Shown here: positions 15,232 through 23,281 of the stretch, piece after piece
Layout of the letters: each line of letters starts with the position of its first letter
How positions within the stretch are numbered: the first letter of the stretch is position 1
From: Alphaproteobacteria bacterium
GTDB lineage: Bacteria > Pseudomonadota > Alphaproteobacteria > UBA2966
Direction: 5' to 3'
Assembly (NCBI GenBank): GCA_030740435.1
Contig: JASLXG010000184.1
Coordinates: forward strand, 1 to 37,100
DNA length: 37,100 nucleotides
The notes under the pieces: generated by a model
Database searches by the model: none
What the model was told of the DNA's origin: nothing
What the model saw: the letters and a program-made list of their open reading frames with translations, nothing else
Translations under genes and position numbers: made by a program

Positions 15232-16322
15232 CCCGCGTAAACGAACATTTCCAGGTCGAGCTCAGCGCGCATGTCCGCCGTCATCTCCTCCTTGACCGCC
15301 TCGAGCGGAATGCCGGTGGCATCGGCGGCCCGGGGATAGGCGTTGAAGGCGGCGATCACCGCCGCGGCGTCGAGCATGGCGGCCTCGCCGAGACGCTCGG
15401 TGATGGCGGCCCGCGCCATCGCCGTCCGGGCCGCGTCGCGGCGGCAAACGCCGGCCGCGAAGGCGCTCAAAAGCGCCCCCTGGGGCACGCCGCCATCGCC
15501 CGCCGCGTCGCTCATGACGGCTGCGAGCTGGTATTCGTCGCCGCTGCTTTGGCCGCTCACCCGGAGCCGCGCTGCATGGCTGGTGGTTCAGTAGAAGCAC
15601 TCAAGGAGGGCCGAACAGCGGGCCGCCAGGAACTCGATCTGGGCCCGCGAGATGGCCCTGTCCAGGCCCTCGAGCTCGTCGATACGGGGGTCGGGCAGGT
15701 AAAGCGGGTTCATGAGGTCCCAAAAACGCCGCACCTCGTCGGGCACCAGGGTCAGCGAGCGGCGAATGTAGAAGTGCGAGTCGTTGGCGTAGAAATCGGC
15801 GAAGTCGGGCGGCGCATCTTCGGGCGCGATGGTCGAGAGCCAGCCTGGGCCAAGCGTCGCCTCGGGCGGGCGCCGCCGCGCCGGCTGGCCAGCGCTACGC
15901 TTGGGAAATTCCGGCAAGGCGAGGCCGGCGCCGAAGGCGAAGGAATCGACGGTTTGGCTGATGATGGCGACGCTGACGATCTCGATAAATTCGTCTTCTT
16001 CGATCCCTGAATCGCGGGCCTGGCGGTACCATCTTTCGCTCAGACGGCCGGAATCGGTAATCAGCGGATGGATGACTTCGATCCAGGAATCGGCAAGCCC
16101 GCCGGCATAGTCGTGGCTGCCCGCCTCGGCGTGGGGCGAAAGCGCCTCTTTGCGGCGCCGGCAAAAGCCGCAGTTCCAGGCCTCGCGCGCCGCCGCCGCA
16201 ATGGCCAGGCGTTGGGCACCGTCGAGCCAGGCGCCGCACTCGCCGAGGCGCCGCCAGGCCTCGTTCAGCGCTGAGCGCAGGTCCTCGCGCAGGTTCAGCG
16301 GCGCGGCGTCGAAGGGGTTCAT
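15228..16322 (-). CDS. AhpD-related selenoprotein (in-frame TGA read as Sec)
   Basis: Two frames, MNPFDAAPLN...LLECFY (244 aa) and TTSHAARLRV...FVYAG (119 aa), are in the same phase and separated only by one TGA at 15588-15590. Read through, they give 364 residues with U at 245. The junction becomes E-C-F-Y-U-T-T-S-H, exactly the AhpD/carboxymuconolactone-decarboxylase active-site pattern C-x2-C-x3-H with the second Cys as selenocysteine. The N-terminal half has its own CGFC pair (REAWNCGFC). A SECIS-like hairpin follows the TGA. A peroxidase or thiol-redox role is expected from the family. It starts 78 nt after the NapF-like gene on the same strand, with AAAGGAAA as ribosome-binding site. 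The alternative is a nonsense-mutated pseudogene or a separately started second half. Confidence 0.8.
15552..15570 (-). promoter_or_regulatory. Candidate bacterial SECIS hairpin
   Basis: In the mRNA, GCGGCUC-CGGGU-GAGCGGC starts 17 nt after the UGA. It forms a 4-bp apical stem (GCUC/GAGC), a G-G mismatch and 2 more pairs, with a 5-nt loop CGGGU. A G is at loop position 2 and the loop begins 24 nt after the UGA. This fits the loose bacterial SECIS rules (a short stem-loop in the coding region just after UGA, with G among the first two loop bases). No folding program was run. Confidence 0.55.
15588..15590 (-). other. TGA codon predicted to encode selenocysteine
   Basis: The minus-strand TGA between TTC-TAC and ACC-ACC-AGC-CAT lies at the position of the second Cys of the AhpD CxxC-x3-H motif. 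The frame stays open for 119 further codons and keeps the high GC third positions of a coding sequence. Confidence 0.75.
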
Positions 16323-16400
16323 CGAGGTTTCCTTTCAATCATCCGCCCCGGACCGCAAGCTTGGGCGACAATTCCGGAGCGGATTTTGCTGCCTTCGCCA

Positions 16401-17000
16401 TCACGCCTCCCCGCTCTCCCCGGCCGCGATGAAGACCGCGATGCCGACCGCCTTGGGATCGACGATACAGGCTTCGCGGCAAAGCGCACAGCCGGCGCAG
16501 AGATCCTGGTCAATCACCGGTTTGCGCCCGTCCGGCCATTGCAGCGCGCCGGCGACCGGGCAACTGTCGGCACAGGCGCCGCACTCGGGGCCCAGATAGG
16601 GCAGGCACGACCGTTCGTCGATGCTGGCCACGGCCAACTTCGGCGGCACCACGGGTGCATTTTCTTTGGCGCCCGCCGGCAGCGCCAATGCGGCCGGTTC
16701 GCAGGCGCTGACGCAGGGCCAGTCCGGGCACAGACGGCAACCGCGATGGAGCAGATTCATGGCCGGTGTCCCGGCCGCCGTCAGGCCATGGCCGGACCTG
16801 AGTTTGAAGAGAACGTCATAGCCGCAGGCCTCGAGGCATTTGTCGCAGCGTGTGCAGCGGGCCAGGAACAGCGGCTCGTCGACGGCGAAGGGCGGCCTGA
16901 TCCAACCGTCGGCGCGCAGGGTTGCCGCCTGGCCGGCCACCTCCAGGGCCACCTCGGCAGCCTTTTGCGCACCCAGTTTCAAGAGATCGCGGCGTTTCAT
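16401..17000 (-). CDS. NapF-like ferredoxin-type protein, four [4Fe-4S] motifs
   Basis: A 199-residue iron-sulfur protein. Four Cys clusters are visible: CTRCDKCLEACGYD (about 50-60), CRLCPDWPCVSACEP, CLPYLGPECGACADSCP and CAGCALCREACIVDP, suggesting four [4Fe-4S] centres. It starts MKRRDLLKLGAQKAAEVA, which contains a twin-arginine-like RRDLLK, but the following region is only weakly hydrophobic, so export is uncertain (classical NapF is cytoplasmic). The frame is open further upstream over the neighbouring gene; the ATG at 17000 was chosen because it overlaps that gene's stop (ATGA). It is the last ferredoxin-type gene of the nap-like run and probably handles electrons or maturation of the NapA-like enzyme. 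Confidence 0.78.
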   Translation of the reverse strand: MKRRDLLKLGAQKAAEVALEVAGQAATLRADGWIRPPFAVDEPLFLARCTRCDKCLEACGYDVLFKLRSGHGLTAAGTPAMNLLHRGCRLCPDWPCVSACEPAALALPAGAKENAPVVPPKLAVASIDERSCLPYLGPECGACADSCPVAGALQWPDGRKPVIDQDLCAGCALCREACIVDPKAVGIAVFIAAGESGEA

Positions 17001-17602
17001 TTCGGCCGCTTCTCGTTGTGGGCGCCGCGGATCTTGCCGGTCAGGGCGCGCCGGCGCTGGACGATGGTGAAGCCCACCAGCATGATCGCCAGGACCGCGA
17101 GCGCGATGCTGGTGGGTCCAAAGCGTGATGGCTCGCCGACCCGCAGGGGGAAATCGATGGCATAGGGCACACCAGCGGCCTCGAACTCGGCGCTGACGAT
17201 GTATTCGCCGGCAGCTTCGAAGTGGACACCTTGGCGAAAGACCGCGTCGTCCGGTGATTGCAGGCCGAGAACCGAGCTGTGCGGACGATACCCCAACCAG
17301 GAAAACCACGAACCGTTGCGCACCTTGAAGGTAACCTTGCCGGTGAACGGCGGGCCGCCGTCGGTTCGCGGGAGATAGAGATTGATGCGCCCCGGACGCC
17401 CCGGACGCGGCTGGTCGGGAAAGACCATGTAGGTGGCGGTAAAGTCGCCGACCTGTATCTCCACCTGGATTGCCGGCGGTGTGTTGGAATCGCCGCTCAG
17501 GTCGTAACTGGGCCGGCCCAGCACGTGGTGCGCGAGCGCCAACTCCAGGGCCGCCGAACAAGCGACCACGACCATCAGGGCAAGGAACGAAAACCTCGCC
17601 AT
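16997..17602 (-). CDS. Membrane-anchored YtkA/FixH-like periplasmic protein
   Basis: A 201-residue protein with an N-terminal signal or anchor helix (FSFLALMVVVACSAALELALA), a beta-rich periplasmic domain of about 130 residues (QVEIQVGDFTATYMVFPDQPRPGRPGRINLYL...FTGKVTFKVRNGS...FEAAGEYIVSAEFEAAGVPYAIDFPLRVGE) and a C-terminal membrane helix (TSIALAVLAIMLVGFTIV) with a basic tail. The layout resembles YtkA/FixH-type proteins, which have Ig-like domains linked to copper or membrane-complex assembly; the assignment is weak. No clear metal motif is visible. It is tightly coupled to both neighbours: 3 nt after the NapG-like gene and ATGA overlap with the NapF-like gene. It is not a standard nap gene. 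Confidence 0.6.
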   Translation of the reverse strand: MARFSFLALMVVVACSAALELALAHHVLGRPSYDLSGDSNTPPAIQVEIQVGDFTATYMVFPDQPRPGRPGRINLYLPRTDGGPPFTGKVTFKVRNGSWFSWLGYRPHSSVLGLQSPDDAVFRQGVHFEAAGEYIVSAEFEAAGVPYAIDFPLRVGEPSRFGPTSIALAVLAIMLVGFTIVQRRRALTGKIRGAHNEKRPK

Positions 17603-17605
17603 CGC

Positions 17606-18214
17606 TCAGCCCCGGCTCGGCGCGGTCCGATCGGCGCCGCCTTTGACGACCCAGATCGGTTTGCTGGGATGGGGACAGATCTCGACGCAAAGCCCGCAAC
17701 CGACACAACCCTCTTTGATGACCGGCCGGTACTGGTTCCACATCTTGTGGCTAATGGCCTGCTTGCCCAAGGGGCAGATACTGACGCAGGCGCCGCAGAC
17801 GCCACGGTCGACCCAGGGATAACAGGCGTCGCGGTCGATTTGGGCCAATCCCATGGCAACCCGTTCCCGAGGCACCACGCTGAGCGCCTCGGTGGGGCAG
17901 ACCTCCATGCATTTGCCGCACAAGATGCAGCCCTTTTCCGCCGCATCGAGGAAAGGTGTATTGACCTTGGCGCCGCCGCCGCGGCTGTGAAAAAACAGGC
18001 AGCGCGGCGGGCAGACCTCGCCGCAAAGGCCGCAACCGATACAGGCGGCAACGAAGGCGGCGTCATCCGCCAGCGCCCCCGGCGGGCGCAGATAATTGCG
18101 GTTTTTTGCTGTCTGCCCGGGCGCCAGCAGCGGTGACGCGGCGTAAGGCGCGGCGCTGGCGGCCACCAGCGCGGCACCGGCGACGATCTTCTTGAGCAGC
18201 CGGCGGCGCTTCAT
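17606..18214 (-). CDS. Second NapG/MauM-like ferredoxin-type protein
   Basis: A 202-residue iron-sulfur protein with a twin-arginine-like leader (KRRRLLKKIVAGAALVAASAAPYA), so probably exported folded to the periplasmic face. Cys motifs are CIGCGLCGEVCPPRC (about 58-72), CILCGKCMEVCP, CYPWVDRGVCGACVSICP and CVGCGLCVEICPHP, predicting four [4Fe-4S] centres. The NYLRPPGAL segment before the first cluster is shared with the other NapG-like protein (YLRPPGGL at 19199-19771), so the two are paralogues. It starts within the NapH stop (ATGA). A quinol-to-periplasm electron relay with NapH is the expected role. Confidence 0.8.
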   Translation of the reverse strand: MKRRRLLKKIVAGAALVAASAAPYAASPLLAPGQTAKNRNYLRPPGALADDAAFVAACIGCGLCGEVCPPRCLFFHSRGGGAKVNTPFLDAAEKGCILCGKCMEVCPTEALSVVPRERVAMGLAQIDRDACYPWVDRGVCGACVSICPLGKQAISHKMWNQYRPVIKEGCVGCGLCVEICPHPSKPIWVVKGGADRTAPSRG

Positions 18215-19206
18215 GGCCCCGCCACCTCCGGCGGGCGGCGATGTTCACGGCCCAGGTGGCCCGGCCCCTGGGCGGCCACGTCGCTGGGCCTGATGGTGAA
18301 CGTCAAGGCAGCCGTCGGGCAGATGGCGATGCAGGCGGTACAGTTGTTGCACTCCTGGCCGAAACCATCGGCCATGGGATCGAGGCCGAACTCGCAAATG
18401 ACGTTGCACTTGGCGCAATCGTTGCAATTCTCGACCAGGCGGCGGATGCGCACCAGGCGGAAGCGCCCAAGCAGGGAATAGAGCGCCCCCCCGGGGCAGA
18501 GATAGCGGCAGAAACCTCGCCGCGCCACCAGCAAATCGAACAGCAGCGTGACCAGGAAAAACACCGTGCCGGCGCCAAATCCGCCCAGCGCGATGACATA
18601 GTAAAGCTCGCGGCCGATGATGGCCGGCGGATAGATGGTGGCGACCAGGACGACGCCGCTGGCCGCCGAGAGCACCAATCCCAAGACCAGCACGGCATAT
18701 TTCAGCCGCAAGTCGAAGCGCCGGTTGCCCAGATCGAGGCCGGCCCAGCGCAGCCAGGAGGCAAAATTGCTGTTGAGTTCATAGATCAGCGTGGCCGGGC
18801 AGATCCAGCCGCAGAAAATGCGGCCGAAGACGGCGGTCACGGCCAGGGGGATCAGCGCCGTCAGCAGAAAGGGCCAATGAAAGCCCAGGCCGGCGGCGAT
18901 CTGTCCCAGGGCGGCCAAGGGATCGGTGAGTCTGAGCGACCAGAACGTCCCCGACCAGGTGGTGCCCTTGATGGCATCCAGGTCCTCGGCCGGATCGTCG
19001 ACCAAGGGCGCGGTCAGCATCTCCATGACGTCGTAGAGGCGCTTTTCCTCTGGCGCCAGCAAGTCGTAGGCGTGGGCTGCCACGTAGGTCTGGTAAAGGT
19101 GCACCAGCGGCAAGAGGACGAGCGTGGCCAGGACCAGGCACAGCACCAGCCAGCGCAGTTTGTTGAGGTGGCGCCAGAGCACGAAAGGCTGGCGGCCCTC
19201 AGCCAT
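18211..19206 (-). CDS. napH: NapH-like quinol dehydrogenase membrane subunit
   Basis: A 331-residue inner-membrane protein with about four main membrane helices and the NapH/NosR hallmarks: FCGWICP (about 124-130) and FCRYLCPGGALY (about 223-234) CP motifs at helix ends, followed by two [4Fe-4S] motifs, CNDCAKCNVICEFGLDP and CNNCTACIAICPT. NapH with NapG moves electrons from quinol to periplasmic acceptors. It has an extended periplasmic loop after helix 1 (LLAPEEKRLYDVMEML...) longer than in enteric NapH. I chose ATG 19206, which overlaps the NapG stop by 8 nt; an upstream extension is unlikely. The C-terminal tail (GHLGREHRRPPEVAGP) is non-conserved. Confidence 0.82.
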   Translation of the reverse strand: MAEGRQPFVLWRHLNKLRWLVLCLVLATLVLLPLVHLYQTYVAAHAYDLLAPEEKRLYDVMEMLTAPLVDDPAEDLDAIKGTTWSGTFWSLRLTDPLAALGQIAAGLGFHWPFLLTALIPLAVTAVFGRIFCGWICPATLIYELNSNFASWLRWAGLDLGNRRFDLRLKYAVLVLGLVLSAASGVVLVATIYPPAIIGRELYYVIALGGFGAGTVFFLVTLLFDLLVARRGFCRYLCPGGALYSLLGRFRLVRIRRLVENCNDCAKCNVICEFGLDPMADGFGQECNNCTACIAICPTAALTFTIRPSDVAAQGPGHLGREHRRPPEVAGP

Positions 19207-19771
19207 GGTCCGGAATGATGCGGATGGCCTGCGGCAATTGAATGCAGGAGCGTTCGCAAAGGCCACAGCCGACGCATTTGTCGGTGACGTGGGGCTGCTC
19301 GAGGCGGCCCACGGTGATGGCCACGTCGGGCAGCGGACAGGCCCGGTAGCAGACGCCGCAGGTCTTGCCCTGGAACGACAGGCACAGGCTTTCGTCGACC
19401 CGGGCCCGGCCCATCCTGACCTCGGCCAGGATGGCCCCCAATTCGCGCGCGATGGGTTTGAGGGCGCCGGTGGGGCAGGCGTCGCCGCATTTCATGCAAA
19501 GGATGCAGGCTTTTTGGCGCGGGATGAGGTGTGGCGTCTCGGCCGAAGCCCAGCCGTTCTCAAAGCCGAAAAACTTGATGGAACGGTTGGGACAGTTTTC
19601 GCCGCATTGGCCGCAACGGATGCAACGCGCCAGAAATTCCTTCTCGGCCAGCCCCCCGGGGGGCCGCAGGTACCTGAGCGAAGGCCGCCCCGGCGCTGCC
19701 GCGGCCGGGCTCGGCAGTGCCGCCGCCGCGGCCGCGGCACCCACCACCCTCATGAAAGTTCTGCGACGCAT
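19199..19771 (-). CDS. napG: NapG-like ferredoxin-type protein
   Basis: A 190-residue protein with a twin-arginine-like leader (RRRTFMRVVGAAAAAAALPSPAAAA) followed by four [4Fe-4S] motifs: CIRCGQCGENCPN (50-60), CILCMKCGDACP, CLSFQGKTCGVCYRACP and CVGCGLCERSCIQLP. The arrangement matches NapG/MauM proteins, which work with NapH in electron transfer from quinol to the periplasm. GAGGG lies directly against the ATG, closer than usual, so a slightly different start is possible. It lies 73 nt after the NapA-like gene and overlaps napH by 8 nt. Confidence 0.82.
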   Translation of the reverse strand: MRRRTFMRVVGAAAAAAALPSPAAAAPGRPSLRYLRPPGGLAEKEFLARCIRCGQCGENCPNRSIKFFGFENGWASAETPHLIPRQKACILCMKCGDACPTGALKPIARELGAILAEVRMGRARVDESLCLSFQGKTCGVCYRACPLPDVAITVGRLEQPHVTDKCVGCGLCERSCIQLPQAIRIIPDHG

Positions 19772-19844
19772 CCCTCGATGGCCAATAAATTAACCCGGTC
19801 AACCGTAGCCGTTCGTGCGGTCAGTCGTTCCCGCTTCGCAGCCC

Positions 19845-22556
19845 TCAGATCTTCTCAATTCGGGCGGCGCACTTCTTGAAGTCCACCTGCCCCGACACGG
19901 GATCCCAAACCCGGCTGGTAATGCCGTTGGCCAGCCATTTGTTCTTCTTGGGATCGGCGCTGTCCGCCACCGAGAGGTTCCAGGGCCCGAACATGTAGCC
20001 CCGGGGTACGCTGTTGCGGGCCGGCTTGACCAGGCTGTTGGTACCGACCTGGGCCCGGGCTTCGAGCGATCCCCGGCGCGTCACCACGCGCACCTTGTCG
20101 CCATCCTTGATGCCCAGATCCTTGGCGTCGTCGTCGTGCATCTCGACGTACATTTCCGGCACCAGGCGGCGGGTGGTGGGGCTGCGGTTGGACTTGGCCG
20201 TATGGAAGTGCTCGTAGACCACGCCCAGCCCCATCCAGTAGGGATATTTGTCCTTGGGCACCTTGTCCCAGCGCGTGCCGCGGAAATCCTCGTCCGGCAT
20301 ATCCGGCGTCAGCCCCTTGTCACGAGCCTCGACCATCAGATCGATGTGGTCGATGGTGTAAAGTTCCTCCTCGACACCGAACTGCATCAATTTCTCAGTC
20401 GCCGCCGCACGGTCGGAATAGTCCTGGCGGCAGAGTTTCATGTGCACCTTGCCGTCTTTGGTGCGGAAGTAGCCGTAGGGCCGGTTCTCCCAGCTTCCTT
20501 CCTGCATCATGAAGCGGCGCTTGGTGCCGCCGTTTTGAGCGGTCTCGTAGCTCGGCGCCGGCCATTGGATGCCGCGCAGCTCCTTGAGCTGCTCGTAGGG
20601 CGATATCTTGTCCAGTTTCTCGACGTCCAGAATGCCGGTGAGATCGGTGTCCGTGCCGGCCGAGGCGCGGATCACGTCGCGGAAAATCTCTTCGGGGTCG
20701 TAGAAGCCGTCGTCGCCCCGCTTGTAGGGCAGGACCTTTTCCATATCCAGCCCCAGCAGCGTGCCGATCTCCTTAGCCTTGTCGATGACCATGTCCAGGT
20801 CGGGCAGGCATCCCTTGGGCGGCTCGGCGGCCTTTTCACAAAGATTGATACGCCGTTCCGAGGAGATGTAGACGCCCGCCACCTCGCCCCAGGTGGCGGC
20901 TGGAAAGATCACGTCGGCATAAAGATTGTTGGGCGCGTGGCGATAGATTTCCTGCACCACGTTGAAGGTCTTGGCCAGCGCCGGGCGCACCAGATTGTAC
21001 TGGTCGGGCAGATCGATGTGCGTGGCGTAGACCAGGAACATGGCCTTGACCTCGTCCTTCAGCGCCCGCTCCATCATGCCCACGGCATAGCCCGGGTTCT
21101 TGGAGTTCATGGCGTTGACCAGATTGGCCTCGGGCACGCGCCAGCTTTTGGCCATGTGCTTGCGATGGGTAGCGTCCGAGAGCGGTTTGTTGAAGGGCAG
21201 CCGCCCCGTCAAGCCACCGGTGAAACGCTCGCCCATGGCGTTGGGCTGTCCGGTCATGGAAAAGGGGCCGCAGCCGGGCTTGGCCAGATTGCCGGTCAGC
21301 GTCAGCAGGTTGATGATCGAGATGACGTTGTGCTGGCCGTGGACGTGCTGGTTGTAGCCGATACCCCACATGATGATGACGCCGCCATAGCCGCCTTTCT
21401 GCTTGCCCCGGGCCCTGGCCAAACGCTTGCGCGTGGCATCGGCGAACATGCCGGCGACGCGGCGGATGAGGGCCGGCGAGACGTCGTGATTGGGCCCGCC
21501 CATGCGATCCTGCACCTGTTCGGGGCTGTAATCCTCGCGGCACGCTTTGACGTATTCCTGCCAGCCGGTGGCATGCTCCTTGACGAAATCCCAATCGATG
21601 ACGTCATCGTGGTCCTTCAGCAAAACGTGGGCCATAGCGTTGAGAAAACTGATGTCGCCGTTCAGGATCGGCACGTGCACGGTGTTGTCGGGATTGACGT
21701 CCTCGTAGCCGGTCAGAGTGCCGGTGCGGCGCGGGTCGACGACCACGGAGGGAATGTTCTTCTTGCGTTTGTAATCGGCGGCGCGCCAGAAAATGATGGG
21801 GTGCGATTCGCGGGCGTTGTGCCCGAAATGCATGATCATGTCGCACATTTCGATGTCTTCATAAGCCAGCGGCGGCGTATCCGAGCCCAGCGTCGCGAAA
21901 TAGCCGGTCACAGCCGAGGTCATGCACATGCGGGCATTGGCCTCGATGGTGTTCGAGCCCAATACGCCCTTGAGGAACAGGTTCTCGAGATACTGCCCCT
22001 CCATGGTCAACTGGCCCGAGCCATAGAGCGCCACCGAGTTGCCGCCATATTTCTTGGCGAAGTGGGCGATCTTGTGCGCCACCATCTCGGAGGCGTCGTG
22101 GTAGGGCACGCGTTGGAAGTGCTCCTCGTCGAACGAGTCCTTGGTTTGGGAGACGAAATCGAGATCGCCGTGGCCGCTTTTTTTCCATTCCTTCCAGACG
22201 TCCTTGCGCACGTAAGGATCGCCTTCCATGCGATCGACGTACATGGGCTCGGCCGCCGTCAGGCCCTTGATGCACTGCAGGCCGAAATTCGTCGGATGGT
22301 CCTTGTCGGGCCGCATCGAGACGATCTTGCCTTTTTCGACTTGGATGATGGTGCCGCAGCCGACGCCGCAGTAGGGGCACTGGGCGATCGCCGTGGTGCG
22401 CTCGTCCTCGGTTTCGGCCGCCTCGGCGGAAGCGATCTCGAGTTCCGGATTGGCGCCCACCAGCAGGCCGGCGCCGGCCGCCGAGGCGGAGGCCGAAACG
22501 AAGGCTCCGGTTTTGAGCAAATCCCGGCGCGACAGAGTTCTTTTGCTGCGTTTCAT
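19845..22556 (-). CDS. napA: NapA-like periplasmic molybdopterin oxidoreductase
   Basis: A 903-residue bis-MGD molybdoenzyme, longer than typical NapA (about 830). It has a Tat leader (SRRDLLKTG at 9-17 plus a hydrophobic Ala/Gly stretch), an N-terminal [4Fe-4S] site with Cys 60, 63, 67 and 95, and a molybdenum-ligand Cys211 in NARMCMTSAV, as in NapA (NARHCMASAV). PGCGPFSMTGQPNAMGER and the end VDFKKCAARIEKI are also NapA-like. However, the NapA motif NQHTRG reads NQHVHGQHN here, so the active-site Arg is absent, and there are insertions after residue 100 and near 590. Nitrate is the default substrate by homology, but the change makes this uncertain. AAGGAGG precedes the ATG. No NapD chaperone is nearby. 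Confidence 0.82.
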   Translation of the reverse strand: MKRSKRTLSRRDLLKTGAFVSASASAAGAGLLVGANPELEIASAEAAETEDERTTAIAQCPYCGVGCGTIIQVEKGKIVSMRPDKDHPTNFGLQCIKGLTAAEPMYVDRMEGDPYVRKDVWKEWKKSGHGDLDFVSQTKDSFDEEHFQRVPYHDASEMVAHKIAHFAKKYGGNSVALYGSGQLTMEGQYLENLFLKGVLGSNTIEANARMCMTSAVTGYFATLGSDTPPLAYEDIEMCDMIMHFGHNARESHPIIFWRAADYKRKKNIPSVVVDPRRTGTLTGYEDVNPDNTVHVPILNGDISFLNAMAHVLLKDHDDVIDWDFVKEHATGWQEYVKACREDYSPEQVQDRMGGPNHDVSPALIRRVAGMFADATRKRLARARGKQKGGYGGVIIMWGIGYNQHVHGQHNVISIINLLTLTGNLAKPGCGPFSMTGQPNAMGERFTGGLTGRLPFNKPLSDATHRKHMAKSWRVPEANLVNAMNSKNPGYAVGMMERALKDEVKAMFLVYATHIDLPDQYNLVRPALAKTFNVVQEIYRHAPNNLYADVIFPAATWGEVAGVYISSERRINLCEKAAEPPKGCLPDLDMVIDKAKEIGTLLGLDMEKVLPYKRGDDGFYDPEEIFRDVIRASAGTDTDLTGILDVEKLDKISPYEQLKELRGIQWPAPSYETAQNGGTKRRFMMQEGSWENRPYGYFRTKDGKVHMKLCRQDYSDRAAATEKLMQFGVEEELYTIDHIDLMVEARDKGLTPDMPDEDFRGTRWDKVPKDKYPYWMGLGVVYEHFHTAKSNRSPTTRRLVPEMYVEMHDDDAKDLGIKDGDKVRVVTRRGSLEARAQVGTNSLVKPARNSVPRGYMFGPWNLSVADSADPKKNKWLANGITSRVWDPVSGQVDFKKCAARIEKI

Positions 22557-22569
22557 TTTCTACGCCTCC

Positions 22570-23226
22570 TTATTTCTTACCAAGACTGCGCAGATAGACG
22601 ATGATGTCGTCGATCTCCTGATTGGTCAGATCGGCCAACCCAGCCGGCCCCTGAAAGGCCAACATGCGGGTATTGGAGCGGCCCTTTTTGATGGTTTCCC
22701 GGATGAAGCCGTCGGTGACCTTGTTCAAAAAACCGGCCGATCCTATGGCCGTACCGGTGCCGCCGGCCTCGTAACCGTCGCCGCTGACGCCATGACAGGT
22801 GGAGCAGATGTTGTTGTACCAGGTTTGTCCCAGGCGGGGATCACCGCGGGCGTCGGGCTGGCCGTCCACTTCCTTGGCCCGGTTCGGCTTTTGCTCGTGG
22901 AAGCGCAGAAAGGCCACGATGGCACGGACTTTCTTGCGCCCCAAATGGGCAAACGGCGGCATCCCCGTATCCTCCCGGCCATCACGGATTGTGGCCTCGA
23001 AAAACTTGTCCGTCGAGATGCTCAGAAGTTCCTGATTGGTCAACGACGGCGCCACACCAGGCGAGCCGATGGCGTCGGCCTGATGACAGACCTCGCAATT
23101 CTCGACGAACAGTACCTTGCCCAGTTTCAGCGTCGATGGAGACGCCGTGGCGGCCTGGCTGGCGGTGCTGAAGGTGGCCCAGGCCAGGCCGGCCAGGCCG
23201 GCGAACATCACTTTGAATGCGAACAT
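22570..23226 (-). CDS. Dihaem class I cytochrome c (takes the NapB position)
   Basis: A 218-residue periplasmic protein with a Sec signal peptide (FKVMFAGLAGLAWATFSTASQA, cleaved near 25) and two cytochrome c domains. Haem motifs are CEVCH at 44-48 and CSTCH at 141-145. Candidate axial Met ligands are in DTGMPPFAH and NTRMLAFQG. It is a tandem class I dihaem cytochrome, not NapB, whose two haems are bis-His and embedded in a shorter protein. Its location between napC and napA argues that it is the electron donor to the NapA-like enzyme, or the link from NapC. GGGAGAG precedes the ATG and the stop is 13 nt before the napA start. Confidence 0.85.
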   Translation of the reverse strand: MFAFKVMFAGLAGLAWATFSTASQAATASPSTLKLGKVLFVENCEVCHQADAIGSPGVAPSLTNQELLSISTDKFFEATIRDGREDTGMPPFAHLGRKKVRAIVAFLRFHEQKPNRAKEVDGQPDARGDPRLGQTWYNNICSTCHGVSGDGYEAGGTGTAIGSAGFLNKVTDGFIRETIKKGRSNTRMLAFQGPAGLADLTNQEIDDIIVYLRSLGKK

Positions 23227-23281
23227 GTTCTCTCCCTACCCTCTGCGATCTCGAGCGCCCCACGTTGGGCCGTCAATCCGA

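Noticed and set aside
15228-15560. Separate 110-residue gene downstream of the AhpD-type TGA
   Set aside because: It is in the same phase as the upstream frame, has no good ribosome-binding site, and the CxxU-x3-H motif only appears when the two are joined.
19815-22604. A 929-codon open frame on the plus strand
   Set aside because: It is antisense to the NapA-like gene, has Val/His/Asp-rich composition typical of antisense frames in GC-rich DNA, and shows no family motif.
22570-23226. Calling the dihaem cytochrome NapB
   Set aside because: It has two class I cytochrome c domains with Met-type ligands and is longer than NapB. NapB-specific sequence is not seen.
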